A DNA stretch of 64,000 nt from Jongsikchunia kroppenstedtii DSM 45133 (GTDB lineage Bacteria > Actinomycetota > Actinomycetes > Mycobacteriales > Mycobacteriaceae). The notes under the pieces were generated by a model. That model did not search any database. It was not told the DNA's origin and saw only the letters and a list, made by a program, of their open reading frames with translations. Below, piece after piece: positions 52,307-60,973 of this stretch (positions within the stretch are counted from its first letter, which is position 1; each line of letters starts with the position of its first letter). The stretch lies in assembly GCF_000380485.1 (NCBI RefSeq), contig NZ_AQYG01000040.1:60813-124812 (forward strand). The letters are read 5' to 3'. The translations under genes were made by a program, and so were the position numbers.

Positions 52307-53431
52307 TCAGTCGCGGGTGATCCGCGACCAGCCGTCGACGTCCTCGGGGCGCCGGGGCCCGGGGCCGACGTACAGCGCGGCCGGGCGTACCAGCTTGCCG
52401 AGTTCCTTCTGCTCCAGGATGTGCGCGCACCAGCCGGCCGTGCGGCCGCAGGTGAACATCGCCGGCATCATGTGCGGCGGTACCTCGGCGAAGTCGAGGA
52501 TGACCGCGGCCCAGAATTCGACGTTGGTCTCGATGGCCCGGTCGGGGCGCCGCTCGCGCAGCTCTGCCAGGGCCGCCTGCTCGAGCGCGGCCGCGGCCTC
52601 GTAGCGCGGCGCGGCGAGCTTCTTGGCGGTCGCCCGCAGCACTCGGGCGCGCGGGTCCTCCGCGCGGTACACGCGGTGCCCGAAGCCCATCAGCTTCTCC
52701 TTGCGATCCAGGATCCCCTTGACCAGCCCGCGCGGATCGTCGGTGCGCTCGACCTCCTCGATCATCGGGAGGACCCGGGCCGGGGCGCCGCCGTGCAGCG
52801 GTCCCGACATCGCGCCGATCGCCCCCGACAGCGAGGCCGCGACGTCGGCGCCGGTCGACGCGATCACCCGCGCGGTGAAGGTCGAGGCGTTCATGCCGTG
52901 CTCGGCGGCGCTCACCCAGTAGGCGTCGATGGCCTCGATATGCCGCGGGTCGGGCTCGCCCTTCCACCGGGTCATGAAGCGTGCGGTGACGGTGTTGCAC
53001 TCGTCGATCACGGTCTGCGGCACGGCCGGCTGGTGGATGCCGCGGGCCGACTGCGCCACATACGACAGCGCCATCACGGAGGCCCGCGCGAGATTGTCCC
53101 GGGCGGTGGCGTTGTCGATGTCCAGCAGCGGTTGATAGCCCCAGATCGGGGCCAGCATTGCCAGCCCGGCCTGGACGTCCACGCGGACGTCGCCGGTATG
53201 GATCGGCAGCGGGAACGGTTCGGCCGGCGGCAACCCGTCGCCGAACTTGCCGTCGACCAGCAGCGCCCACACATCGGAGAACGTCACGCGGTTCTCCACC
53301 AGATCTTCGATATCGACACCGCGGTAGCGCAGGTTGCCGCCGTTCTTGTCCGGCTCGGCGATCTGGGTGGTGAACGCGGTGACTCCCTCGAGTCCCTCGA
53401 CGAAACCTTCAGGAAGTTGAACCTCAGCCAT
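52307..53431 (-). CDS. citA: Citrate synthase 2 (CitA-type)
   Basis: A 374-residue citrate synthase with catalytic His in SGPLHGGAPARV and GFGHRVYRAEDP and the acid-containing NVEFWAAVILDFAEVP. The C-terminal segment CGRTAGWCAHILEQK is CitA-like (M. tuberculosis Rv0889c). It condenses oxaloacetate with acetyl-CoA. ATG 53431 gives the family length. Divergent from pdxH with 77 bp between. Confidence 0.93.
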   Translation of the reverse strand: MAEVQLPEGFVEGLEGVTAFTTQIAEPDKNGGNLRYRGVDIEDLVENRVTFSDVWALLVDGKFGDGLPPAEPFPLPIHTGDVRVDVQAGLAMLAPIWGYQPLLDIDNATARDNLARASVMALSYVAQSARGIHQPAVPQTVIDECNTVTARFMTRWKGEPDPRHIEAIDAYWVSAAEHGMNASTFTARVIASTGADVAASLSGAIGAMSGPLHGGAPARVLPMIEEVERTDDPRGLVKGILDRKEKLMGFGHRVYRAEDPRARVLRATAKKLAAPRYEAAAALEQAALAELRERRPDRAIETNVEFWAAVILDFAEVPPHMMPAMFTCGRTAGWCAHILEQKELGKLVRPAALYVGPGPRRPEDVDGWSRITRD

Positions 53432-53508
53432 GCGTTCACTGTAGTCACCGGTCGCTTCGCCATGGCGTCGCCGGGGGCTTGCGTACCGGGCCGTCCTACG
53501 ATCGACCA

Positions 53509-54216
53509 ATGCCCGATGACCAGCAGCAGCGAACAGACCTTGCGGCGATGCGCCGCCAGTACGGGCAGCTGCCGGATGTCGGCGACGACGCCGCCGGTGC
53601 CGACGGGCTGACCGGCAACCTCGATCCCAGCTGGTGCGGCGGGGAACCGCCGTGGCTGTCGCTGTTCGAGCGGTGGTTGGCCGAGGCCGTGGCCGCCCGG
53701 ATTCCCGAACCCAATGCGATGGTCCTCGGGACCGTGGACGCCGCGGGGAATCCGTCGACGCGCACGGTTCTGTGCAAGGGGGCTGACGCCGCCGGCATCG
53801 TGTTCTTCACCGGCTACGAGTCGGACAAGGGCCGGCAGATCGCCATCAATCCGGTTGCTGCCGTGACCTTTCCGTGGATCGCGCTGGAGCGTCAGGTGCA
53901 TGTGCGGGGCACCGTGGTCAAGGTCAGCGACACCGAGTCGGATGCGTACTGGTACGCCCGCCCGCGGGAGTCGCGGATCAGTGCCGCCGCGTCGGAGCAA
54001 TCGCAGCCGATCGGCTCGCGGGCCGACCTGGAGGAGAAGGCCGCGCGGCTCGACGCCGAACTCGGCGAGGACGTTCGGCGCCCCGCGAACTGGGGCGGCT
54101 ATCGCATCGTGCCGAATGTCGTCGAATTCTGGCAGGGCCGGGCGAACCGACTGCATAACCGCGTCCGGCTGGTCCGTGACGGAAATGCCTGGGACATCAC
54201 GAGGTTGCAGCCCTGA
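53509..54216 (+). CDS. pdxH: Pyridoxamine 5'-phosphate oxidase PdxH
   Basis: A 235-residue PNPOx: FMN-binding core AMVLGTVDAAGNPSTRTVLCKG, YESDKGRQIA, and C-terminal GGYRIVPNVVEFWQGRANRLHNR. It oxidises pyridoxamine/pyridoxine phosphate to PLP, the cofactor of SerC and DapC. TACGAT at 53497-53502 ends 6 nt before the ATG (leaderless). Its stop overlaps the CTG proposed as start of the MFS gene. Confidence 0.94.
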   Translation: MPDDQQQRTDLAAMRRQYGQLPDVGDDAAGADGLTGNLDPSWCGGEPPWLSLFERWLAEAVAARIPEPNAMVLGTVDAAGNPSTRTVLCKGADAAGIVFFTGYESDKGRQIAINPVAAVTFPWIALERQVHVRGTVVKVSDTESDAYWYARPRESRISAAASEQSQPIGSRADLEEKAARLDAELGEDVRRPANWGGYRIVPNVVEFWQGRANRLHNRVRLVRDGNAWDITRLQP

Positions 54217-55499
54217 GTCGTCTACTGGCAGATACGACGCCGCTCCGCAACGCCAACTTCCGGCGGCTGTGGATCGCGCAGATCGTCACCATGATCGGCG
54301 GATCGCTGACGGTGGTGTCGGTGCCGTCGCAGATCTACGAGATCACCGGTAGTTCCGCATATGTCGGGCTCACCGGCATCTTCGGCCTGGTGCCGTTGAT
54401 CATCTTCGGCCTGTGGGGCGGCGCGCTGGCCGACGTCATGGACCGGCGAATCCTGTTGTTGATCAGCACGACCGGCCTGATCGCCACCAGCGCGTTGTTC
54501 TGGATGCAGGCGGCGCTCGGCGTCAACAATGTCTGGCTGCTGCTGGGCATCTTCTCGCTGCAGCAGGCGTTCTTCGGTGTCAACTCGCCGACACGCAATG
54601 CGATCCTGCCGAAAATCCTGCCGCTGCATGATCTTCCGGCGGCCAATGCCTTGAACATGACGGTGTTTCAGGCCGGCTCCATCGTCGGACCGGTGATCGG
54701 CGGCGCGTTGATTCCGCTGCTCGGCTACTCGTGGCTGTACCTGGTGGATACCCTCAGCCTGCTGACCACGCTGTGGGCCGTCATCAAGCTGCCGTCGATC
54801 CGGCCGGATCACGATCCCGATGCACCGAAGCGCGTCGCCGGAATCCGGTCGGTGCTCGACGGTTTCGGCTACCTCCGGGGACATCCGGTGCTGCTGATGT
54901 CGTTCGTGGTGGATCTGATCGCGATGATCTTCGGTATGCCGCGTGCGCTGTTCCCGCAGATCGCGCACGAGAGCTTCGGCGGGTCCGACGGCGGCGGACT
55001 GGCTTTCGCGTTGCTGTTCGCGGCGATCTCCGCCGGTGCCGTCATCGGCGGCGTGTTCTCGGGATGGATCTCGCGGGTGCGTCGGCAGGGGCTGGCGGTC
55101 GTCGTATGCATCGTCATCTGGGGTGCCGCGATCGCCGGATTCGGCGGGGTACTGGTGTTCGCCCATGGCACGACTCTGCCGATCCTGCCGATCGCGTTGC
55201 TGCTGTTGATGATCGGCGGTGCCGCGGACATGGTCTCGGCGGCATTCCGGCAATCGATGCTGCAGTCGGCGGCGTCTGACGATGTGCGCGGCCGGCTGCA
55301 GGGTGTCTTCACCGTGGTCGTCGCGGGCGGTCCGCGGATCGCCGATGTCGCTCATGGTGCCAGCGCGGCCGCGGCCGGCACGGTCGCGACGACCGCAGGC
55401 GGCGGCGTGCTCGTCGTGATCCTGGTTATCGTTGCCGCGCTGGCCGTTCCGGCATTCCTGCGCTACCGCGTTCCGGCGGTGACGCGGGTCACTCGCTGA
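54213..55499 (+). CDS. MFS transporter, EntS-like exporter type, apparent CTG start
   Basis: A 428-residue MFS protein with about 12 membrane segments; the N terminus SRLLADTTPLRNANFRRLWIAQIVTMIGGSLTVVSVP and motif A-like GLWGGALADVMDRR fit the EntS/MFS_3 family of small-molecule exporters. The first in-frame ATG (54291) would cut into the first membrane helix. CTG 54213 overlaps the pdxH stop (CTGA) and has GAGG 8 nt upstream, so it is the best start. Substrate unknown. Confidence 0.87.
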   Translation: MSRLLADTTPLRNANFRRLWIAQIVTMIGGSLTVVSVPSQIYEITGSSAYVGLTGIFGLVPLIIFGLWGGALADVMDRRILLLISTTGLIATSALFWMQAALGVNNVWLLLGIFSLQQAFFGVNSPTRNAILPKILPLHDLPAANALNMTVFQAGSIVGPVIGGALIPLLGYSWLYLVDTLSLLTTLWAVIKLPSIRPDHDPDAPKRVAGIRSVLDGFGYLRGHPVLLMSFVVDLIAMIFGMPRALFPQIAHESFGGSDGGGLAFALLFAAISAGAVIGGVFSGWISRVRRQGLAVVVCIVIWGAAIAGFGGVLVFAHGTTLPILPIALLLLMIGGAADMVSAAFRQSMLQSAASDDVRGRLQGVFTVVVAGGPRIADVAHGASAAAAGTVATTAGGGVLVVILVIVAALAVPAFLRYRVPAVTRVTR

Positions 55500-55502
55500 C
55501 GA

Positions 55503-56483
55503 TCAGCCCTGCCAGGGCAGATCCGCCCGGCGCTCGGCATGCACTGGGCAGTAGTGGCGCGACAGATGCTGTTTGTCGGCCGGCGGCAGATTGCGGGTCG
55601 GTGTCTCGAGGATCGGGGCATCCATCGGCACCCGACCGTGAGCGCGATCCCAGCCGTCCCGGGCCCGCGGATGCCACCGATAGCGCTCGGGCACCAGCCG
55701 CATCGCGGCGTTGACCGTGCGGCCGAACCGGCGCAGCCATTTCTCGTCGAGTTCGGACCAGTTGAGCCCCAGCAGTTCTCGGACCGACTCGTCGTACAGG
55801 CCGGTGGTGATCCACATGAAGAAGCGCTGGACCGGCTTGACCTGCGCGCGCCAGATCGGCCGGGGCATCCAGCTCATCCACGGCGGCGGTGGCAGCTCGC
55901 TGATGTCGAGCACGGTCCGGGCCGCGGGGTGGTCGACCAGCACGTTGCGGCACATGTGATCCCAGTATTCGAGGAAGTCCTCGTAGGTGTCCGGGCAGGG
56001 CCGCATGCTGACGCCGTAGAGCGCGTACCACTCGCGGGATTCGGCGAACAGCGCACGCTTGTCGGCCTCGGTGATCGGCGGACCGAAAACCTCTGCGCAC
56101 CGGACGTTTCCATACCAGAAGGTGGCATGCGCCCAGTAGAAGACGTCAGGATCGAGGGCGTGATAGCGGCTGCCGTCGGGCATCTGGCCCTTGATGTCGA
56201 GGTGGTAGTCGCGGACCTGTTTGCCGGTGTCGGCGGTCGGATCGAACACGACGCCGCCGATCGGATAGATCGAGCGCATCAGTCGCTGCCAGCGCTCCTC
56301 GAAGAAGTCCGAATGCTCCCAGACTGCGGCGCCCAGCTTGGGGTGCATGTTCTGCATCGAGCCCGACCACAGCCCCATCAGCATGCCGCGCCATTGACCG
56401 AAGTATTGCCAGGTGGTCGAGTCGGGGCCGAGCAGCGTGGGCTGTTCTTCGACGTTCGCTTCCGTCGGCTCTACCTGCGTCAT
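55503..56483 (-). CDS. Oxygenase of the MpaB/DUF2236 family
   Basis: A 326-residue all-helical protein of the MpaB/latex-clearing-protein-like family (DUF2236): DSTTWQYFGQWRGMLMGLWSGSMQNMHPKLGAAVWEH, DVFYWAHATFWYGNV (conserved His) and DHMCRNVLV. These bind haem or iron and catalyse oxidative cleavage; in mycobacteria many are uncharacterised. Convergent with the MFS gene (3 bp apart). Substrate unknown. Confidence 0.83.
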   Translation of the reverse strand: MTQVEPTEANVEEQPTLLGPDSTTWQYFGQWRGMLMGLWSGSMQNMHPKLGAAVWEHSDFFEERWQRLMRSIYPIGGVVFDPTADTGKQVRDYHLDIKGQMPDGSRYHALDPDVFYWAHATFWYGNVRCAEVFGPPITEADKRALFAESREWYALYGVSMRPCPDTYEDFLEYWDHMCRNVLVDHPAARTVLDISELPPPPWMSWMPRPIWRAQVKPVQRFFMWITTGLYDESVRELLGLNWSELDEKWLRRFGRTVNAAMRLVPERYRWHPRARDGWDRAHGRVPMDAPILETPTRNLPPADKQHLSRHYCPVHAERRADLPWQG

Positions 56484-56544
56484 GAGACGAAACTATAAAT
56501 GCGTCTCGCACCCCCGGTCAATCCGGCCACCGTCCCGGAACAGG

Positions 56545-57429
56545 TCAGGCGGCAGCGATGCGCACGATGTCGCCGGGCCGCAGCTGGGCCGCGCGGTCGA
56601 CCGAATCCGCGGTCAGCACCGCGATCACGGGATAGCCGCCGGTCGTCGGATGGTCGGCCAGGAACAGGACCGGATTGCCGCTCGGCGGAATCTGGACGGC
56701 GCCGAGCGGCATCGGCTCGGACGGGAGCGGGTCGAGATGCGGCGGATGGGTCATCGCCCGGGTGTCGTCGGCGCGCTCGAGTCGCACGCCGATCCGGTTG
56801 CTCGCCGGGTCGACCCGCCACCGTCCGCGGTAGAGCAGGTGCGGACCGGCGACGCGGTGCATCCGCGGCCCCGCGGTGGCCCACAGCGTCACCTCGCGGT
56901 CGTTGTCGGGCAGCGCCATCGGCGCCTCGGTGGCCGACGGCCAGGAGCCGGGGCTGGGGCCGACCGGGAGGCCGTCGCCGCTCGCCACGGCCGGCGGACC
57001 CAGGCCGGAGAGAACGTCGGTCGAGCGCGAGCCGAGCACGGCCGGCACCGCGATGCCGCCGCGCACCGCGACATAGCTGCGCAGCCCAGAGGCGCTGGGC
57101 CCCAACGCCAATTCCTCGCCGGGGCGCAGGCGGATGGCGGTCGCGAACGCGGCGGGGACTCCGTTCACGGTGAGGTCGACGGCGGCTCCGGTGACCGCGA
57201 GCAGCATCGTCGCCGGCGCGACCAGACGCAGGCCGCCGGCGGTGACCTCGAGCCCGGCGGCAGCTTCGTCGTTGCCCACCAATCGATTCGCCAGCTTCAG
57301 CGATCCGCGATCGGCCGCGCCGGACAGTGGCACACCCAGATGCGCGTAGCCGGGTCGCCCGAGGTCCTGCACCGTGGTCAGTGGACCGGTGGCCGTCACG
57401 GTGAGCACACGCTCGGCGGCCGGGCTCAT
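56545..57429 (-). CDS. pxpC: 5-Oxoprolinase subunit C (PxpC/KipA-like)
   Basis: A 294-residue protein of the PxpC family (RVLTVTATGPLTTVQDLGRPGYAHLGVPLSGAADRGSL, VAVRGGIAVP, HPTTGGYPVIAVLT). Together with PxpA and PxpB it hydrolyses 5-oxoproline with ATP. ATG 57429 overlaps the pxpB stop (ATGA). No pxpA is present in the window. Confidence 0.9.
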   Translation of the reverse strand: MSPAAERVLTVTATGPLTTVQDLGRPGYAHLGVPLSGAADRGSLKLANRLVGNDEAAAGLEVTAGGLRLVAPATMLLAVTGAAVDLTVNGVPAAFATAIRLRPGEELALGPSASGLRSYVAVRGGIAVPAVLGSRSTDVLSGLGPPAVASGDGLPVGPSPGSWPSATEAPMALPDNDREVTLWATAGPRMHRVAGPHLLYRGRWRVDPASNRIGVRLERADDTRAMTHPPHLDPLPSEPMPLGAVQIPPSGNPVLFLADHPTTGGYPVIAVLTADSVDRAAQLRPGDIVRIAAA

Positions 57430-58115
57430 GTGGCCACCTGGAACTGCACGATGTCGCCGGGAGCCAGTACCGCCGGCGGGTCGGCGGCGGCGTCCCACAG
57501 CGGAGTATCGGTGTGGCCGAGAATGTTCCAACCCCCTGGGCTCTCCCGCGGGTATACCGCGCTGTAGCCGCCGGCGACCGCGACCGCACCGGTCGGCACC
57601 CGCGTACGCGGACTGGACCGCCGCGGCACCGCCGCCAGCTGCACCCCGTCCGAGCGCGGTTGCGGCACCAGATAGCCGAAACCTGGTGCGAATCCCATAA
57701 ATTCGACGCGCCACAACGTCTCTACGTGAGCCAGGATCACCGACGTCTCGTTCATGTTCGTCGCATCGGCGATCGCCGCCAGGTCGTCGCCGTCGTAATG
57801 CACAGGAATGCGCACGGTCGGCTGCGGATCGGAGGCGCGATCCCGGCGTCCCCAGGCATCGGCCGCGCCGGTGTCGGCGGCCAGCGGAATCGTCTTGAGC
57901 ACCCGTCGCAGCCCGAGCGCATCGATGCCCCGTCCCGGCTCGGCCTGGAGCAGGATCGTCTGCGCGGACGGGACCACATCGATCACGCCGTCGAGGGTTC
58001 CCGCCGCAAGCGCATTGCGTAGCGCCCGATAGGTCCGCAGGACCGCGGCGCCGGGGTCGGGTTCATCGGCGCAGTCCAACAGCACCGCATCGCGTCCGGC
58101 CGGCAGGTCCCGCAT
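57426..58115 (-). CDS. pxpB: 5-Oxoprolinase subunit B (PxpB/KipI-like)
   Basis: A 229-residue protein of the PxpB family with RIPVHYDGDDL and VEFMGFAPGFGYLVPQPR, both family signatures. It provides part of the ATP-dependent 5-oxoprolinase with PxpC, encoded directly after it with a 4-bp overlap. Start at ATG 58115. Divergent from the acyl-CoA synthetase gene. Confidence 0.9.
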   Translation of the reverse strand: MRDLPAGRDAVLLDCADEPDPGAAVLRTYRALRNALAAGTLDGVIDVVPSAQTILLQAEPGRGIDALGLRRVLKTIPLAADTGAADAWGRRDRASDPQPTVRIPVHYDGDDLAAIADATNMNETSVILAHVETLWRVEFMGFAPGFGYLVPQPRSDGVQLAAVPRRSSPRTRVPTGAVAVAGGYSAVYPRESPGGWNILGHTDTPLWDAAADPPAVLAPGDIVQFQVAT

Positions 58116-58239
58116 GGACCGATGATAACCAGACCTGGGCGGGGCCACCTCGACCTATAACCGAAGCTTGTGGGCGGCATTGATATTCGCGGCGTCGACG
58201 CCGTTGTTCGGCCATCGGGGCGTGGCTAGCGTGACTGGC

Positions 58240-59760
58240 ATGCATCTCACGCAGGGCCTGCATCGATCGGTGCAGCAGAAGCCGAACGAGGTCGCGGTCA
58301 TCGACGGGGACCGCGAGATCAGCTACGCGGATCTGCTGTCGCGCGTCGCTCGACTGGGTGCGGTGATGCGCGGAGCCGGTGTGGAGTCGGGCGATCGCAT
58401 CGGAATCCTGGCGACCAATTCGGCGATGTACCTCGAGTGCGTGCTGGCCTGCGCGTGGATAGGCGCGGTGCTATCGCCGATCAACAATCGGTGGAGCCCT
58501 GATGAGATGGCGTTCCAGGTGGACGACGCGGGCATCTCGATGCTGATCGCCGATCCCGCGCATCGAGAGACGGTCACGATGCTGGCACAACGGGATTCGG
58601 TGCTGAAGGCCGTCGTGACCGATGACTACGACGAGCGGATCGAATCGGCCGAGCCGATCGACGACGTCTACGCCGACCCCGACGCGTTGGCCGTGCTGAT
58701 GTACACGGGCGGCACCACGGGTCGGTCCAAGGGCGTGATGCTGAGCGCTCGGCAGATTCTGACCTCGGGGTATGGCACCTTCGTGAGTGCCGGTCTGCCC
58801 AACTACGACGAACGGGTGCTGCATGTGTCTCCGCTGTTCCACCTCGCCGCGTTCGGCGGGATGATGCAGCACGTCATTCTCGGTTCCACGCACGTGTTCA
58901 TGGGCGACTTCGCCGTCGACAAGCTGGTCGACACGATCGCCGAGAAGCAGATCACGATCGTCACGCTGGTGCCGACGATGGTGCAGCGGATGCTCGATCA
59001 TGCCGATTCGACAGGGGTGAACCTGAGCAGCCTGCGCTCGGTGGGGTACGGATCGGCGCCGATGCCGCAGCCGGTGGTGGCGCGGCTGGCGGAACTACTG
59101 CCGGACGTCACGCTGCGCCAGGCGTACGGAATGACCGAATTGGGTCCGGTGGCAACGGTTCTGCGGGACGAGGACCACCGCAACCCGGAGCATCCCGAGC
59201 GTCGCGGGTCGGTCGGCAAGGCCGCGATGCATGCGGAGGTTCGCGTGGTGGACTCCGACGACGTCGAGGTGCCGCGCGGGGACGTCGGTGAGATCGTCTG
59301 CCGCGGCGAGAACATGATGATGGGCTACTGGCGGCGTCCCGAGGAGACCGCCGCGGCGTTGCGCGGAGGGTGGATGCACACCGGCGACCTGGGATATATG
59401 GACGCTCACGGCTACGTCTATCTGGTCGACCGGCTCAAGGACATGATCGTGTCGGGCGGTGAGAACGTGTACAGCGCCGAGGTCGAGAAGGTGTTGATTC
59501 ACCATCCGGCCGTGGCGAGCTGCGCGGTCATCGGTGTGCCCGATCGGGATTGGGGTGAGCGGGTGCACGCCGTCATCGTCTCGGAACCGGGGGTCACCGT
59601 GACGGCCGCGGAAATTCGCGATTACGTCGGCGCACGGATCGCCCGATACAAGGCGCCGCGCACGGTCGACTTCGTCGAGCAGATGCCGCTGTCGCCGGTC
59701 GGCAAGATTCTCAAACGCGTACTGCGCGATCAGTACAGCGGCCCCCGGGTAAACCGATAG
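58240..59760 (+). CDS. Acyl-CoA synthetase (FadD-like, AMP-binding)
   Basis: A 506-residue ANL-superfamily enzyme: P-loop-like MYTGGTTGRSKGVML, YGMTELGPV, and the C-terminal hinge and catalytic Lys region GWMHTGDLGYMDAHGY...SPVGKILKRVLRD. It activates a carboxylic acid to acyl-CoA. TAGCGT ends 7 nt before ATG 58240. It runs into an enoyl-CoA hydratase gene 9 bp later, so a beta-oxidation role is likely; chain length is unknown. Confidence 0.9.
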   Translation: MHLTQGLHRSVQQKPNEVAVIDGDREISYADLLSRVARLGAVMRGAGVESGDRIGILATNSAMYLECVLACAWIGAVLSPINNRWSPDEMAFQVDDAGISMLIADPAHRETVTMLAQRDSVLKAVVTDDYDERIESAEPIDDVYADPDALAVLMYTGGTTGRSKGVMLSARQILTSGYGTFVSAGLPNYDERVLHVSPLFHLAAFGGMMQHVILGSTHVFMGDFAVDKLVDTIAEKQITIVTLVPTMVQRMLDHADSTGVNLSSLRSVGYGSAPMPQPVVARLAELLPDVTLRQAYGMTELGPVATVLRDEDHRNPEHPERRGSVGKAAMHAEVRVVDSDDVEVPRGDVGEIVCRGENMMMGYWRRPEETAAALRGGWMHTGDLGYMDAHGYVYLVDRLKDMIVSGGENVYSAEVEKVLIHHPAVASCAVIGVPDRDWGERVHAVIVSEPGVTVTAAEIRDYVGARIARYKAPRTVDFVEQMPLSPVGKILKRVLRDQYSGPRVNR

Positions 59761-59769
59761 GTTCGGACG

Positions 59770-60549
59770 ATGACTGAGATCACCTACGACGTGCGCGACC
59801 GCGTCGCCACGATCACCCTCAATCGACCCTCCGTGAAGAACGCCTTCACCGAGACGATGGTCGACACCTGGGCCGACCATGTGGTTGCCGCCGGCCGCGA
59901 CCCGGACGTGGGCGCCCTGGTGCTCACCGGCGCGGGCGACGCCTTCTGCTCGGGCGGCGATCTGTCGTTGGTCGAGGGCATGGGATCATCGCCGATCGAG
60001 GCGAAAAAGACGCTGTCCGAACATATTCACCGCGTCGCGTTCGCGATGGAGGCGTTCGACAAGCCGGCGATCGCGGCCATCAACGGGGTGGCCGTCGGTG
60101 CCGGCCTCGATATGGCGTTGATGTGCGACGTGCGATTCATGGCCCGTGGCGCGCGCGTCAGCGAGGGCTACGTGAAGCTCGGGCTGGTGCCGGGCGACGG
60201 TGGCGCGTACTACCTGCCGCGCATCGTCGGCACCGCGAAGGCGTTGGAGCTGCTGCTGACAGGTGACTTCGTCGACGCCGAGGAGGCGCAGCGGATCGGG
60301 CTGGTCAGCCGGGTGGTCGACGGCGATGTGTATCGCGAGGCGCACGAGTTCGCGGTTCGGTTGGCGGCGGGCCCGCCGGTGGCCAACCGACTCATCAAGC
60401 GCGCCGTCTATCAGGGCCAGGGTGCCGACCTGCGCACCGCCCTCGACCTGATCTCGTCGCATATGGGTCTGGTCGCGACGAGTGGCGATGCCCGAGAAGC
60501 GTTGTCCGCCATGCGGGAACGGCGGGCCCCGCGGTTCACCGGAAGCTAG
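59770..60549 (+). CDS. Enoyl-CoA hydratase/isomerase (EchA-like)
   Basis: A 259-residue crotonase-fold protein with the oxyanion-hole segments AFCSGGDLSLVEG and NGVAVGAGLDMALMCDVRFM and the active-site region GLVPGDGGAYYLPR, where the second catalytic Glu is Asp/Gly-type. TAGGTT at 59758-59763 spans the previous stop and ends 6 nt before the ATG, so it may have its own leaderless promoter as well as read-through. It probably acts with the acyl-CoA synthetase. Confidence 0.88.
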   Translation: MTEITYDVRDRVATITLNRPSVKNAFTETMVDTWADHVVAAGRDPDVGALVLTGAGDAFCSGGDLSLVEGMGSSPIEAKKTLSEHIHRVAFAMEAFDKPAIAAINGVAVGAGLDMALMCDVRFMARGARVSEGYVKLGLVPGDGGAYYLPRIVGTAKALELLLTGDFVDAEEAQRIGLVSRVVDGDVYREAHEFAVRLAAGPPVANRLIKRAVYQGQGADLRTALDLISSHMGLVATSGDAREALSAMRERRAPRFTGS

Positions 60550-60594
60550 AGCGCGACGCTCTGGTGGGTGAATCGGGAGCCCGCCGGTCGGTGA

Positions 60595-60885
60595 TCACGA
60601 GCCGTAGCAGCCGCCCTGCGCCCAGTAGCCGGGGTGCCATTGTCCTTGCGTCCACCAGCCCGGATGCCACTGTCGGGGGCCCCACCAGCCCGCGTGCCAC
60701 ATGCCGTGCCAGTCACGCCAGCCCGGATGCCACTGTCCCGGCGACCACCAACCGGGATGCCACTGTCGGGGGCCCCACCACCCGGGCACCCAATGTGCCG
60801 GTACGCAGGAGGCGAGTGTCGGTGCGGCGTTCGCGATCGCGTCCCCGAAGGCAAAGAGCGCCAACGCTATTCCAATGATGAGCAC
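60595..60885 (-). CDS. Secreted tryptophan-rich WHPGWW-repeat protein (start region frameshifted)
   Basis: A 96-residue protein when read from GTG 60885: a hydrophobic export signal (VLIIGIALALFAFGDAIANA), then about 75 residues with 17 Trp in repeats of HPGWW and GPRQWHPGWW type, and a single Cys near each end. The layout recalls WXXGXW repeat proteins, which are small and of unknown role. The uncharged N terminus is odd: one fewer A in the AAAA run at 60901-60904 would add an ideal MKSITRA start from GTG 60907. Faces the two-component genes; function unknown. Confidence 0.65.
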   Translation of the reverse strand: MLIIGIALALFAFGDAIANAAPTLASCVPAHWVPGWWGPRQWHPGWWSPGQWHPGWRDWHGMWHAGWWGPRQWHPGWWTQGQWHPGYWAQGGCYGS

Positions 60886-60973
60886 TGCTCGTGTGATTGA
60901 TTTTCACATGCTTCGATTGTGATTTTGGAGCCCGTCGAGGGTCAATGAATCGGCCGCGAGCTTCAGCGCACCT

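Noticed and set aside
60548..60562. Small hairpin AGAGCG-CGA-CGCTCT at the enoyl-CoA hydratase stop
   Set aside because: Stem is short and no T-tract follows, so it is not supported as a terminator.
60713..60907. Independent protein from GTG 60907 in its own frame
   Set aside because: The Arg-rich product without motifs is a shadow of the Trp-rich frame; only its start and promoter make sense.
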